The notes under the pieces are model-generated. The model ran no database searches, was not told where the DNA came from, and saw nothing but the letters and a program-made list of their open reading frames with translations. A DNA stretch of 29,851 bases from a virus. Below are positions 6,311-14,177 of the stretch, one piece after another. Position 1 is the first letter of the stretch. Each line of letters begins with the position of its first letter. Location: positions 1 to 29,851 of the IMG/VR virus record IMGVR_UViG_3300025030_000339; one strand, given 5' to 3'. The position numbers and the translations under genes are program-made.

Positions 6311-8215
6311 ATGGTCGACTCGCTCCCCCGCGTGCTGCGCTCCCTCTTCGGTGGGCGCGAGACGACGGAGGAGCAGGTGCAGATCCCGATCTCGCTGCCC
6401 GCGCCCTACTCGACGCCGCAGCGCTGGATCGCACGCGCACAACTCGCGTGGCCTCACGACTACGCTGCGCAGGTGGACACGGCGCTGCGCTACCTGCGGG
6501 GGCAGCACCTGCGCGACACGACGCAGTGGCTCCGCGAGCACTACGGGGACTCGGCGCAGTTCATGACGCCGGCCGTGATCTCGGTCTTCCGGCGGGTCGT
6601 GCTGGAACTCGCTCGCGTGTACGGACAGGAGGGCGAGGAGTTCCCTCTCCTGTCCGAGGGCGAGGGCGAGGTGGACCCGCGGCAGGCCGACCTCTGGTCT
6701 CGAGTCCGAGTCGGCTGCGAACTCGATCGCAAGCTCAAGGAACTCGAGCGGCACACGGTCGCAGCGAAGCGGATGTTCGTTCGCGTCGGGTGGAACTCGC
6801 GTCTCGACGCGGTGCGGCTCACGCTCTTCTCGCCGACCAGCGTCTTCCCGATCTGGATCGGCGGCGACGACCGGCACCTCTCATCTGCGAGCGGCGTGCT
6901 GCTCGCGATCGAGCCGACGTACGACGAGCAGGGCAGAGCGATCGAGCGGTGGGAGTTCTGGTCAGCGGAGCGGACCTTCACGATCGATTCGCGCGGGCGG
7001 GTGGACCTCGGAACGATCGAGGCCGCAGACGGATCGGTGACGCCGTCGGCAGAGAATCCCTACGGGCAGATCCCGATCGTCGCCTTCGCGGCCGACGAGC
7101 AGGACACCGCCGGCTACTACGCGCTCCCGGACGAGCAGCTCCTCAGCGCTCAGCGCGTCGTGAACGCCGTGGCGAGTGACATCGTCCAGACGCACAGGCA
7201 GCAGGGGTACGGGCAGCTGTACACGGAGACAGTGCCGGGCGAGGCGCCGGGTGACTGGGCAGCGTCGACCTCTGTTGGCCCGAGGACAGGCCGTGATCGG
7301 GGCGCCGCGCAGGGCCGGACGATCCGGCTCGGACCGACTCGGATCGTCGACGTGCCGAGAGGCAGGCGGCTCGGGGTGCTCGCGTTCAACGCCGACGTTG
7401 AAGGCGGCGTGCGGCTCCTGCACTCCTACCTGTCCGACGTGATCACGTCGGAGGGGCTGCCTCCCGGGAGCGTGCTTGCGGACTCGAGAACGGCGGCGAG
7501 CGGCACCGCGCTGCTCGTCGAGCGCCAGCCGCTCACCGAGGCGCGTCGTGATCTCGTTGAGATCATGCGGCCTTCGACGCGCGAGTTGCTCGAGCTCGTG
7601 CGCCTCGCCTGGAATACGCACCGACCGACGGAGCAGTTGCGGCTCACGCCCGACTGGGTAGAGGGCACGCCCACGCCACCGATCTCGCGCGAGGAGAGGC
7701 GACGTGCGGACGAGGTGGACGTGAGGCTTGGGATCGAAAGCCCCGTGACGATCGTGATGCGCGACCGCGGTCTCGAGCGCGAGGCAGCAGTGCGCTACGT
7801 GGCCGAGCGACAGGCCGAGGGCGCCGGAGGCAGGAGCCTCGCTCGCTTGCTCGAGGAGCTGCTCGGCGAAGCGAGCGACGGTGCCGACGTCATTTCCGCA
7901 GAGAAGAAGGACATCTACGCCTACGAGGTCGAGGGCGGGATCTTCACGATCGACGAGATCCGCGGGGCCAAGGGCTGGCCGCCGCGGGCCGAGGACGGCC
8001 AGCTGACGGTGCCGCAATACCGAGCGAAACACGTCGAGGAGATGGCGCTCGCGACGGTCGCGACAACGGGTGGAGGGGCCGAGAAGATTCTGCGACTGCC
8101 CACAGTAGAGTCGCCGGCTGTCGCTGTCCCTGCCGGAGGCGGGTTGCTCGCAGCACAGGTCTCGGCCCCCACGGTCAGTCCGCTGACACAGGCCCGCGGT
8201 GAGGAGAAGACGTAA
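6311..8215 (+). CDS. Portal protein
   Basis: The 634-residue protein is called portal from length, position directly after terminase and before a Mu gpF-like gene, and sequence character. Supporting segments are ENPYGQIPIVAF (typical portal 'NPYG.IP' turn, about residue 247), LLSAQRVVNAVASDIVQTHRQ (portal-like helix) and TAASGTALLVERQPL, which resembles the 'SG.AL' helix of portals. It would form the dodecameric DNA channel at the capsid vertex. ATG 6311 is chosen because GAAAGG lies 8 nt upstream (6297-6302). GTG 6302 is in frame but lacks a site. The last 60 residues are Ala/Pro/Gly-rich. Confidence 0.85.
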   Translation: MVDSLPRVLRSLFGGRETTEEQVQIPISLPAPYSTPQRWIARAQLAWPHDYAAQVDTALRYLRGQHLRDTTQWLREHYGDSAQFMTPAVISVFRRVVLELARVYGQEGEEFPLLSEGEGEVDPRQADLWSRVRVGCELDRKLKELERHTVAAKRMFVRVGWNSRLDAVRLTLFSPTSVFPIWIGGDDRHLSSASGVLLAIEPTYDEQGRAIERWEFWSAERTFTIDSRGRVDLGTIEAADGSVTPSAENPYGQIPIVAFAADEQDTAGYYALPDEQLLSAQRVVNAVASDIVQTHRQQGYGQLYTETVPGEAPGDWAASTSVGPRTGRDRGAAQGRTIRLGPTRIVDVPRGRRLGVLAFNADVEGGVRLLHSYLSDVITSEGLPPGSVLADSRTAASGTALLVERQPLTEARRDLVEIMRPSTRELLELVRLAWNTHRPTEQLRLTPDWVEGTPTPPISREERRRADEVDVRLGIESPVTIVMRDRGLEREAAVRYVAERQAEGAGGRSLARLLEELLGEASDGADVISAEKKDIYAYEVEGGIFTIDEIRGAKGWPPRAEDGQLTVPQYRAKHVEEMALATVATTGGGAEKILRLPTVESPAVAVPAGGGLLAAQVSAPTVSPLTQARGEEKT

Positions 8216-8430
8216 TGTCCCACCATCCGGGAACCCACGCCGCCGGCGGCGGCGGTGGCAAGATCAGCGGCGGCAAGACGATGCCCCGAGGCGCGCGCCC
8301 CAGCGCGGCTGCGATCAAGAAGGACATCGCGAAGCTGCATCGGCAGGTCCTCGCCGAGGCCATGCGCTCGCCGACGAAGAAGAAGGTCGAGACGCTGGCG
8401 GCGTTCCATCGCGTCGCGAAGAGGCTCTAG
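8215..8430 (+). CDS. Small basic hypothetical protein
   Basis: A 71-residue ORF starts on the last base of the portal stop, with GAGGAGAAG as ribosome site. It opens with a His/Gly-rich stretch, then a Lys-rich helix (IKKDIAKLHRQVLAEAM, TKKKVETLAAFHRV). It may be a small head-associated or DNA-binding protein; no family is recognised. It fills the space between portal and the Mu gpF-like gene. Confidence 0.55.
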   Translation: MSHHPGTHAAGGGGGKISGGKTMPRGARPSAAAIKKDIAKLHRQVLAEAMRSPTKKKVETLAAFHRVAKRL

Positions 8431-8434
8431 GCTC

Positions 8435-9076
8435 GTGGCCCGGGTGGCCGATATCGAGGCCGAGGCGCTCGACATGCTTCGGCTGCGCGTGCTGGCGCTG
8501 CTCGATGGGGCCACGCCGCGCAACGCGGTGGCACGGATCGACGCAGTCGAGGACGCACTGCTCCGCGGCTACGACGTGCTCCTCGAGGCAGTGATCGCCG
8601 AGGTGGCGCGAGAGTTAGTAGAGTGGGACCTGCCGACGGCGGCTGTGGCCGAGACGAGCGCAGCGCTGAGGCAGGCGCGATTGCACGTTAGAGACGATGT
8701 GGAACGGTACGCGCGCGAGGCGAGGGGCACGCCGAAAGATCAGGGCGGCCCGCTCGCGGGGCTTCAGCGGCTCGCGACGAACGGGATGGGCCTCGTCGAC
8801 ACCGCGCTGATGGCGGCCGACCGCGCGGTCTCGATCGCGCAGGCCGAAGCGACAGGGATCGAGTGGTGGCTCTACGACGGGCCGGTGGACCAGCGGACGC
8901 GCGACGATTGCCGGGCGTGGGCCGGGCATCGGTTCACCTCGGCACAGGTCGCATCGCTGAAGAGCCGGGCAGGTCCGCAGCCGCCGAGCCTCTACGGAGG
9001 CGGCTGGAATTGCAGGCACCGATGGGCGCCTCTCGACGAGAGCGAGCTCGCGCAGTATCCGCCGTGGCCGGGCTGA
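8435..9076 (+). CDS. Phage Mu gpF-like head morphogenesis protein (minor head protein)
   Basis: The 213-residue protein has the family's C-terminal signature. A YDGPVDQRTRDDCRAWAG segment (147-164) is followed by a PPSLYGGGWNCRHRW segment (183-197): a conserved Asp, TR, Cys, then G-x-N-C-R at the end. The N-terminal 140 residues are helical. Mu gpF/SPP1 gp7 proteins bind the portal and are packaged as minor capsid components that help head assembly or DNA ejection. Its place right after portal is the normal one. GTG 8435 is the first start after the previous stop, and GTG 8444 is also possible. The upstream open frame (from about 8255) overlaps another gene and looks non-coding. Confidence 0.85.
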   Translation: MARVADIEAEALDMLRLRVLALLDGATPRNAVARIDAVEDALLRGYDVLLEAVIAEVARELVEWDLPTAAVAETSAALRQARLHVRDDVERYAREARGTPKDQGGPLAGLQRLATNGMGLVDTALMAADRAVSIAQAEATGIEWWLYDGPVDQRTRDDCRAWAGHRFTSAQVASLKSRAGPQPPSLYGGGWNCRHRWAPLDESELAQYPPWPG

Positions 9077-9579
9077 TCGCCGAGCAATACGCGGGGCACC
9101 TCGCGGCCGGCTACCCGGACGGGTGGACGCAGCATGGCGCGCAGGCAGCGCGCTTCCGGGCGGCGCTTGATCTACTGAGCAGATGCGGGATCGCGCTCGA
9201 CGGACGAACGCTGCACGATGCCGGGTGCGGGACGGGGGCGCTGCGAGCGTGGCTCCCGGATGGCTGCGAGTGGATCGGCACGGACGCGCGCGCTGGGATG
9301 GCCGGTGTGCGGCTCGACCTTCTGACCGGCGCGATCCCATTCGCGGACGTGACGGTGGTGAGCGGGACGCTCGCGTTCCACTCGACCGAGGCGGCGCTCG
9401 TGCTGCTCGGTCGGCTCTGGAGATCGACCGAGGCGGCGCTGGTGCTCAACCACGCGCCGGGGCTCGGGTCTGAGCGAGCGAGGATCGAGCGGTGGGCTGC
9501 ACTGCACGGGCTCGCCGCGACGGCCTGCGGCTACACGGGTTCGGATCGGACCTGGCTCTGCGTTAGGGACAGGGGATGA
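9064..9579 (+). CDS. Class I SAM-dependent methyltransferase-like protein
   Basis: This 171-residue protein has motif I DAGCGTGALRAW (52-63) after a beta strand and an acidic residue ending strand 2 (WIGTD, D74), the usual SAM-binding pattern. A typical DPPY/NPPY catalytic motif is absent, so a DNA N-methylase is not supported. The motif IV region reads VVSGTLAFHST. The substrate is unknown. A near-exact repeat of STEAALVL (107-114, 121-128) reflects a 42-bp offset DNA duplication at 9382 and 9424. GTG 9064 overlaps the gpF-like end by 13 nt. ATG 9022 is an in-frame alternative. Finding such a gene inside the head module is unusual. Confidence 0.7.
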   Translation: MAGLIAEQYAGHLAAGYPDGWTQHGAQAARFRAALDLLSRCGIALDGRTLHDAGCGTGALRAWLPDGCEWIGTDARAGMAGVRLDLLTGAIPFADVTVVSGTLAFHSTEAALVLLGRLWRSTEAALVLNHAPGLGSERARIERWAALHGLAATACGYTGSDRTWLCVRDRG

Positions 9580-9626
9580 CGTGCTCGCCTCTGCTGGTGT
9601 ACCGTGCGCGCGAGGAGGTAGACGAG

Positions 9627-10214
9627 GTGGCGAAGATCCGCGTGAGTTGGCGCTTCCCCGACGGGACCGACGTAGATGCCGTGATGACCCGCGTGATGAC
9701 CCGGATGGGCACACACGCGCGCAGCCTGATCGTGCGTCGCACCGGGCAGGGCCGCGGGATCGACGGACTCCTCGCGCCCTACTCGGCCGGCTACCGGCTG
9801 GCGAAGGCGGCTGCTGGCAGATCGCCGGCGCTCGTGGACCTCACGCTCTCGGGGCAGATGCTCCAGGCTCTCACCGTACTGCGCGTGACGCCGCGCCTCG
9901 CGACGCTGGGCTTCCGTCCCCTGCGTCGGAGGAAGGTCACGCTTGCCGCGCGCGGCCGGAAGTTCGTCGTGTCGGACCTCGAGACGCGGCGCAGCTCGAG
10001 GCGGAGGGTAGTCGCGAAAGCCAAGGCCACCACGTCGGCGGCCGCCGTGGTGAAGAACGATGAGCTCGCGCGGATCCATCACGAGGGACTCGGACGCATG
10101 CCCGCGCGGCCGTGGTTCGGCTTGTCGGATCGCGAGCGGCGCGAGATACTGGAGATCGGTCGCCGCGAGTCGCAGACGGCCATGGCAGCGAAGGGCCCCG
10201 CAGGGGGGTGGTGA
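9627..10214 (+). CDS. HK97 gp10 / Mu gpG-like virion morphogenesis protein
   Basis: The 195-residue protein resembles head-tail joining or tail-completion proteins. It has a DLTLSGQMLQAL segment near the middle and ends with NDELARIHHEGLGRMPARPW and FGLSDRERREI. The 'IPARPFLGLSD' type ending is shared by phage virion-morphogenesis proteins. The family stabilises tail ends or joins head and tail. Two starts are good. GTG 9627 has a perfect AGGAGGT at 9613-9619 with 7-nt spacing. ATG 9576 overlaps the previous stop (ATGA) and has AGGG 7 nt upstream, giving 17 more residues. The first is preferred because those extra residues look unlike the family. Confidence 0.68.
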   Translation: MAKIRVSWRFPDGTDVDAVMTRVMTRMGTHARSLIVRRTGQGRGIDGLLAPYSAGYRLAKAAAGRSPALVDLTLSGQMLQALTVLRVTPRLATLGFRPLRRRKVTLAARGRKFVVSDLETRRSSRRRVVAKAKATTSAAAVVKNDELARIHHEGLGRMPARPWFGLSDRERREILEIGRRESQTAMAAKGPAGGW

Positions 10215-10220
10215 GAGCAG

Positions 10221-11486
10221 ATGGCCTCGTCGAAAAAGTACGCGATCCTCTGCCTCGACGGTGCGGGCGCGCCGCTCACCGGGCTCACCCCCTCGTGGAC
10301 CGCGTACTGGAACTTGTTCGACAATTCGAGCGACGGGAGTCCGCCGACGATCACGGAGGTCGGAGGCGGGATCTACGTCTTCGACGCGGCGCTGATCGCA
10401 GATGGAGCACGGGCGGGCGTGATCGACTGCGGCGCCACGGCAGCGGTCGTGCTCGTCGCCGGGCAGAGCGGCGGGAGCGCGCGGTACGCGATCTGGCAGG
10501 GGCGCTACGAGGATCGCAACGCGGCCGCGGACGTGTGGGGCTACGCGACCCGTGAGCTGACCGGCCTCGATGTGGGCGCCGACGTGTGGGGCTACGGCAC
10601 GCGCACGCTGACAGCGCTGGACGGCACTCCGGCGGCCGACGTGTGGGCTGCGACGACTCGCGCGCTGACGAGCAGCGGAGACGACGCGGTCGCGACCGCG
10701 GTCTGGGCCGCCGTGGCCCGCACGCTGACGGACTTCTCCGACGTGTGGACGGCGGCCTCGCGCACGCTGACGGCGAGCGGCGTGACCGCGATCTGGGCGG
10801 CGGCCTCGCGCACGCTGACGGCGCAGTCGCTCTCCGGGCTCGGCGCCGAGAGCGTGAGCGTGCAGTTCACCGACGGCAGCTCTGGGGTCCAGGGCGCGCT
10901 GGTGCTCGCGATCAACGGATCGTCCGAGCTAGTCGCGGCGCAGCTCACCGACGGCGGCGGAAGCGTGTCGCTCCTGCTCGACGCCGGCGCGTACACGCTC
11001 CTCGCCACCAGGCCGGGCTACCAGTGGGCCGAGACGGCGGTCACCGTGTCGAGCCCGGACACGATCTCGACCTCGACGATCGCCGGGAGCGCGCTCACCG
11101 CGGGGCAGTTCGCGCAGGTCGGCGTGACGCGATCGGTGTCCTGCTCGGCGAAGACGCGAGGCGCGAGGATCGAGAACATCTCGCAGGGCGACGTGCTCAC
11201 GCTGACGCGCACGGTGACCGGCGTTCCGGACGGAACGACGATCAGCTCGGCGGTCGTGCGCTTCGGATCGTTCGCCGAGAAGCGCACGGATCTGAGCGTG
11301 GCGGCCACGGTCACCGACAGCGGAGCGGACGGCACAGGCGTGATCACCTTCGCGCTGACGGCGGCGTACACGCGCGGCTTTCAGCCGGGGCAACCAACCG
11401 ATTACCAGCTGCGCGTGGTCCTCGCGAGCGGGACCGAAGTGCTGGTCGAGGACGGCGTGATCGTCGTCGACCCGGAGATCGACTGA
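10221..11486 (+). CDS. Virion structural protein with VW-TRTLT repeats and Ig-like domains
   Basis: The 421-residue protein starts with a domain of about 95 residues (ILCLDGAGAPLTGLTP). Six imperfect repeats follow at about 104-200, each built on [ADV]VWxxxTRTLT. Beta-rich Ig-like segments then run to the C-terminus. Similar VW-A-TRTLT repeats occur in phage surface or fibre-like proteins, so a head-decoration or adhesin role is inferred. The repeats also show at DNA level: a roughly 24-bp identical block at about 10752 and 10800. It is upstream of the co-chaperonin and scaffold, which makes a head-associated location more likely than tail. Its stop shares a base with the next ATG (TGATG). 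Confidence 0.6.
   Translation: MASSKKYAILCLDGAGAPLTGLTPSWTAYWNLFDNSSDGSPPTITEVGGGIYVFDAALIADGARAGVIDCGATAAVVLVAGQSGGSARYAIWQGRYEDRNAAADVWGYATRELTGLDVGADVWGYGTRTLTALDGTPAADVWAATTRALTSSGDDAVATAVWAAVARTLTDFSDVWTAASRTLTASGVTAIWAAASRTLTAQSLSGLGAESVSVQFTDGSSGVQGALVLAINGSSELVAAQLTDGGGSVSLLLDAGAYTLLATRPGYQWAETAVTVSSPDTISTSTIAGSALTAGQFAQVGVTRSVSCSAKTRGARIENISQGDVLTLTRTVTGVPDGTTISSAVVRFGSFAEKRTDLSVAATVTDSGADGTGVITFALTAAYTRGFQPGQPTDYQLRVVLASGTEVLVEDGVIVVDPEID
10530..10820 (+). repeat. Tandem coding repeats (VW-TRTLT units)
   Basis: Six degenerate tandem units encode the VWxxxTRTLT motif. The last two share a long identical block (gcggcctcgcgcacgctgac) about 48 bp apart, suggesting recent unit duplication or gene conversion. 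Confidence 0.8.
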
Positions 11487-11773
11487 TGAGGCTGCGCGAG
11501 TTCCGGATCTACGGCGACCACGTCCTCCTGCGTGTCGAGGAGGAGTCGGTCGTCACCGCGGGCGGGATCGTGATCCCGGAGCAGGCGCGGGAGCGACGGC
11601 TGTCCGGCGAGATCGTGGCGGCCGGTCCTCGAGCGCCCGACTGGGCCCGCCCCGGGCTGCGCACGCTCTACGAGCGCTACGCCGGGAGCGAGGTCGTCTT
11701 CGACGACGACGAGAGCGTCGTGCATCTTGTGCTGCCTGGCGACCAGCTCGTACCCGTCGAGGTGGTCCTCTGA
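11486..11773 (+). CDS. GroES-like (Cpn10) co-chaperonin
   Basis: The 95-residue protein has the size and order of GroES. An initial strand with a basic residue (YGDHVLLRVEEES, residues 9-21) is followed by the mobile-loop signature AGGIVIPE (25-32). Then come SGEIVAAGP (40-48), a charged middle, GSEVVFDDDE (67-76) and a final strand LVLPGDQLVPVEVV. GroES caps the GroEL ring; phage versions such as T4 gp31 replace it so that the large capsid protein can fold. Here it lies directly upstream of scaffold and major capsid genes, so capsid folding is the likely job. The mobile loop GGIVIP fits the hydrophobic GroEL-contact motif. The ATG overlaps the previous stop by one base. Confidence 0.85.
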   Translation: MRLREFRIYGDHVLLRVEEESVVTAGGIVIPEQARERRLSGEIVAAGPRAPDWARPGLRTLYERYAGSEVVFDDDESVVHLVLPGDQLVPVEVVL

Positions 11774-11886
11774 TCATGGGCTTGCGTTGCTGCGGCGCAA
11801 TCGCGTAGGCTTGCGCCGTTCGTCAGCCGGGTGCTGGCGAGCAGGAGCCTGATCGGGCCTGGAGCCCGCGGGCGAGGGAGCAGGAC
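11774..11886 (+). promoter_or_regulatory. Intergenic leader before scaffold/capsid genes, weak promoter candidate
   Basis: This 113-base gap is one of the longest on the + strand. TTGCGT (11782-11787) and TAGGCT (11806-11811) lie 18 bases apart, each 3/6 to consensus. The 8-mer GGCTTGCG is directly repeated at 11779 and 11808. A scaffold ribosome site (AGGGAG, 11875-11880) precedes GTG 11887. A strong late promoter for the capsid genes would make sense here, but the match is weak. Confidence 0.25.
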
Positions 11887-12564
11887 GTGACCGAGGAAGC
11901 GAAGAAGACGGAGCAGGCAGCGAGCGGAGCGACAGGTGCGCCCGCGGCGCCCGCGGCGCCCGCGGCGCCCGCGATCGGATCTCCCGCGACCGGAGATCCG
12001 GCGACGAACGGAACGCAGGCGTCCAAGGTCTTCGACGAGACCTACGTGAGGGGCCTCCGGGAGGAGGCGGCGAAGCACCGGGTCGCCGCAAGCGAGGCGC
12101 AGAAGAAGCTCGACGCGATCGCGGCCGCGGAGAAGCTGGCGACCGACAAGCTCGCGCTCGAGCAGGGCCGCTGGCAGGACGTCCTCAAGAGCAAGGAAGA
12201 GGCGCTCGCGAGCGCCCAGCGGGATCTCGACGCGGCGAAGGCCCGGGCGGCCATCGCCGACAGGTACGACGCGGACGCGAGCGCGAAGGCGAAGGCGCTG
12301 GCGGACAAGCTCGGAGCCGCCGCGCCGAGCATCGACGGCCTCGACCCGAGGCTCGCAGTCTCGATCCTCGAGAAGTTCGAGGCGGTGACGACAGGGCAGA
12401 AAGTTCGGACGTCCGCCGGCAACCCGGTGGCGCCCGGACAGCAGAAAAAGGATCCGTGGGATCTGACCACGGACGAGTTCGCCGCGCTCTCGCTCGAGGA
12501 GCAGGCGGCTGCGTCGCGCGCCGTGAGGATGCGCGGCGTCACGCATCCTCGACCGAAGCTCTAA
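11887..12564 (+). CDS. Capsid scaffolding protein
   Basis: The 225-residue acidic, Ala/Glu/Lys-rich protein has a disordered N-terminus with APAAP repeats from a 9-bp GCCCGCGGC tandem (about 11940-11975). The segment FDETYVRGLREEAAKHR (49-65) is the characteristic entry to the long coiled coil of phage scaffold proteins, and the coil continues to about residue 125. The C-terminus has DPWDLTTDEFAAL and a basic end (HPRPKL), in line with a coat-binding tail. It would direct procapsid assembly and then leave. Position just upstream of the major capsid protein supports the call. GTG 11887 has AGGGAG 6 nt upstream. Confidence 0.85.
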   Translation: MTEEAKKTEQAASGATGAPAAPAAPAAPAIGSPATGDPATNGTQASKVFDETYVRGLREEAAKHRVAASEAQKKLDAIAAAEKLATDKLALEQGRWQDVLKSKEEALASAQRDLDAAKARAAIADRYDADASAKAKALADKLGAAAPSIDGLDPRLAVSILEKFEAVTTGQKVRTSAGNPVAPGQQKKDPWDLTTDEFAALSLEEQAAASRAVRMRGVTHPRPKL

Positions 12565-12611
12565 CCGCCGGCGCTGCCACGAAGCGCGTCGGCCAGAAAC
12601 GGGAGTAGATC

Positions 12612-13547
12612 ATGGCCGACGCATTCACCACTCGCGGAACCGCCGCCGTGCCCGACGGCACGATGGCGAGCGGCGTCACCCCCGCGCAGCTCTCGGCCGA
12701 GATCCGTCTCGCCGCGCGCGCGCAGATCGTCCTCGCGGACAAGGTGATCCGGAAGGACCTCCCGCGCGGCGTCGCGCAGTGGAAGTACGTCTCGAATTCC
12801 TCGCTGACCGCCACGTCGCTGACCGAGGAGGCGGACCAGGACTCCTCGGCGATGACCCTCTCGGGGATCACGGTGACCACCGACGGTGTCGGGGTGACGG
12901 TGAAGCCGACGGAAGCGGCGCAGCGCGCGACGACCTACGACCTCGCGCAGCTCGCGGTGACGGAGGGGTCCCGCGCGCTCGCCGAGAAGATGGACACGGA
13001 TCTGCTCGCGCTCGCGAGCGGATTCACCACGAATTCGGTCGGCACGAGCGGCGGCGATCTCACGAAGGCGATCATGATGTCCGCCCGGTACAAGCTCCTG
13101 AACGCGAACGTGCCGAGGGGCTTCGATCAGGGCGATCCGAGCTCGTTCGGTCCCTCGCCGTCCGGCCTCCAGGGGATCATGTGCGTTCTCGACCCGTGGG
13201 CGCTGCTCGACCTCCAGACCGCGGTGGAGACGAGCGGCTCCTCGTGGCTGATGGACCCGACCGCGCACGGCGTGATGTACGACGGGGGCGCCGTCTCTCC
13301 CGGCTACGCCGGATCGTTCGCCGGAATCCCGATCTTCCAGTCGAACATGGTGCAGCTCTCCGGGTCCGACTTCATCAACTTGATGTTCGTTCCCTCGGCC
13401 CTGCTGCTCGCGGTGCAGGACTTCGCGGTGGTCCGCTTCGACTTCGACATCGAGACCAGGACGGACGTGATCACGGTGGACGCCTGGTACGGCGTCTCCG
13501 AGGGCGTCGACGGGTTCGGCTGCAAGATCACGGTCGCCAACACGTAG
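12612..13547 (+). CDS. Major capsid protein
   Basis: This 311-residue protein directly follows the scaffold gene and is flanked by head genes. It has an N-terminal helical arm, an ITVTTDGVGVTVKPTEAAQ stretch, a long spine-type helix (AEKMDTDLLALASGF), LQGIMCVLDPWALLDLQ and a FAGIPIFQSN segment. These are typical of HK97-fold capsids of the phage class with separate scaffolds. GGGAG at 12601-12605 gives a good ribosome site. It would form the icosahedral shell. The last six codons also make the left arm of a long hairpin that spans the stop codon. Confidence 0.85.
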   Translation: MADAFTTRGTAAVPDGTMASGVTPAQLSAEIRLAARAQIVLADKVIRKDLPRGVAQWKYVSNSSLTATSLTEEADQDSSAMTLSGITVTTDGVGVTVKPTEAAQRATTYDLAQLAVTEGSRALAEKMDTDLLALASGFTTNSVGTSGGDLTKAIMMSARYKLLNANVPRGFDQGDPSSFGPSPSGLQGIMCVLDPWALLDLQTAVETSGSSWLMDPTAHGVMYDGGAVSPGYAGSFAGIPIFQSNMVQLSGSDFINLMFVPSALLLAVQDFAVVRFDFDIETRTDVITVDAWYGVSEGVDGFGCKITVANT

Positions 13548-13572
13548 GCCGCGAAGCCTACGTGTTGGCGAC
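13533..13572 (+). terminator. Perfect 17-bp hairpin across the major capsid stop codon
   Basis: Bases 13533-13549 pair perfectly with 13556-13572 around a 6-base loop (CGCGAA). The stem starts inside the last capsid codons and contains the TAG stop. It ends just before the next gene's GGAGAGAG ribosome site. There is no T-run, so it may act as an RNA-stabilising or processing element, or as a partial attenuator, instead of a classical terminator. Confidence 0.6.
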
Positions 13573-13584
13573 GGAGAGAGAAAC

Positions 13585-13992
13585 ATGTCCGAGGTCAAGC
13601 CGCTTCGTTTCACCAGGCTCGCGAAGTTCGACGGATCGTTCGTCGACATCGCGGTGGCGCCGCACATCAACGGCGGGAAGGGCGTGGAACTCCAGCTCTC
13701 CAAGATGCTCGGTGACACGCCCGCCTACTACTACCTCCAGGAGTGGGCGGGCTTCTCGGTCGAGCAGAAGGACGAGATCAAGGCCTCGTGCGAGAGGGTG
13801 CTCTCGCGGAGGGGCCGGGCCGTGATGGGTGCGACCCGCTCGGGCGACCCGCTCGAGTCGGCCTACCTCCAGGCCACGCCCGAGGCCCGTGAGGCGCTGC
13901 TCGTGCGCCTCGAGGCGCAGCGCCGGCGCGAGAGCAAGGCGGCGGTGCCGGCGGTGCCGGCGCCGGCCGCGGCCGTGAAGGCGGGCAAGTGA
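13585..13992 (+). CDS. Hypothetical protein downstream of capsid gene
   Basis: The 135-residue protein is preceded by GGAGAGAG (13573-13580). The first 60 residues look globular with beta strands (FDGSFVDIAVAPHING, GVELQLSK). A Tyr-rich motif AYYYLQEW and helices follow, and the Ala/Pro/Val-rich tail is probably disordered. No family is recognised. Location suggests a head-associated accessory or head-tail connector. Its stop overlaps the next GTG (GTGA). Confidence 0.6.
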   Translation: MSEVKPLRFTRLAKFDGSFVDIAVAPHINGGKGVELQLSKMLGDTPAYYYLQEWAGFSVEQKDEIKASCERVLSRRGRAVMGATRSGDPLESAYLQATPEAREALLVRLEAQRRRESKAAVPAVPAPAAAVKAGK

Positions 13993-14177
13993 GTCGCGAG
14001 GCGATCGACGAGATGTTGCGCGGCGTGAAGCGCCACGCCGATCGCGTGGGCAAGTCGCTCACCGAGCGAGAGCTGCGCCGCGAGGTGGTCGACCCGATCC
14101 GGCAGTTGGAGCGGGAGGAGCGGCACCATGGCGATCGCGACTACCGCGAGGGCGAGCGAAAGAACAAGCTGCGCTGA
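13989..14177 (+). CDS. Small charged hypothetical protein
   Basis: A 62-residue, highly charged, helical ORF (EAIDEMLRGVKRHADRVG, ELRREVVDPIRQLERE) starts in a GTGA overlap with the previous gene. Its amphipathic helix could bind nucleic acid or a partner protein. No family is recognised. Its 3' end contains a GGAGGAG that resembles a ribosome site for the next frame. Confidence 0.5.
   Translation: MSREAIDEMLRGVKRHADRVGKSLTERELRREVVDPIRQLEREERHHGDRDYREGERKNKLR

Noticed and set aside
5118-6440. Long minus-strand open frame across terL and the small genes
   Set aside because: Low-complexity Arg/Ser/Ala shadow of real + strand genes; it crosses clear terminase motifs on the other strand.
8255-8434. 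Upstream extension of the gpF-like frame
   Set aside because: Arg/Ser-rich translation overlapping another plausible gene, and no ribosome site; the domain starts after 8435.
10027-10056. GC-rich hairpin (CACCACG and CGTGGTG) within the gp10-like gene
   Set aside because: Lies wholly in coding sequence with no T-run and is expected by chance in such GC-rich DNA.
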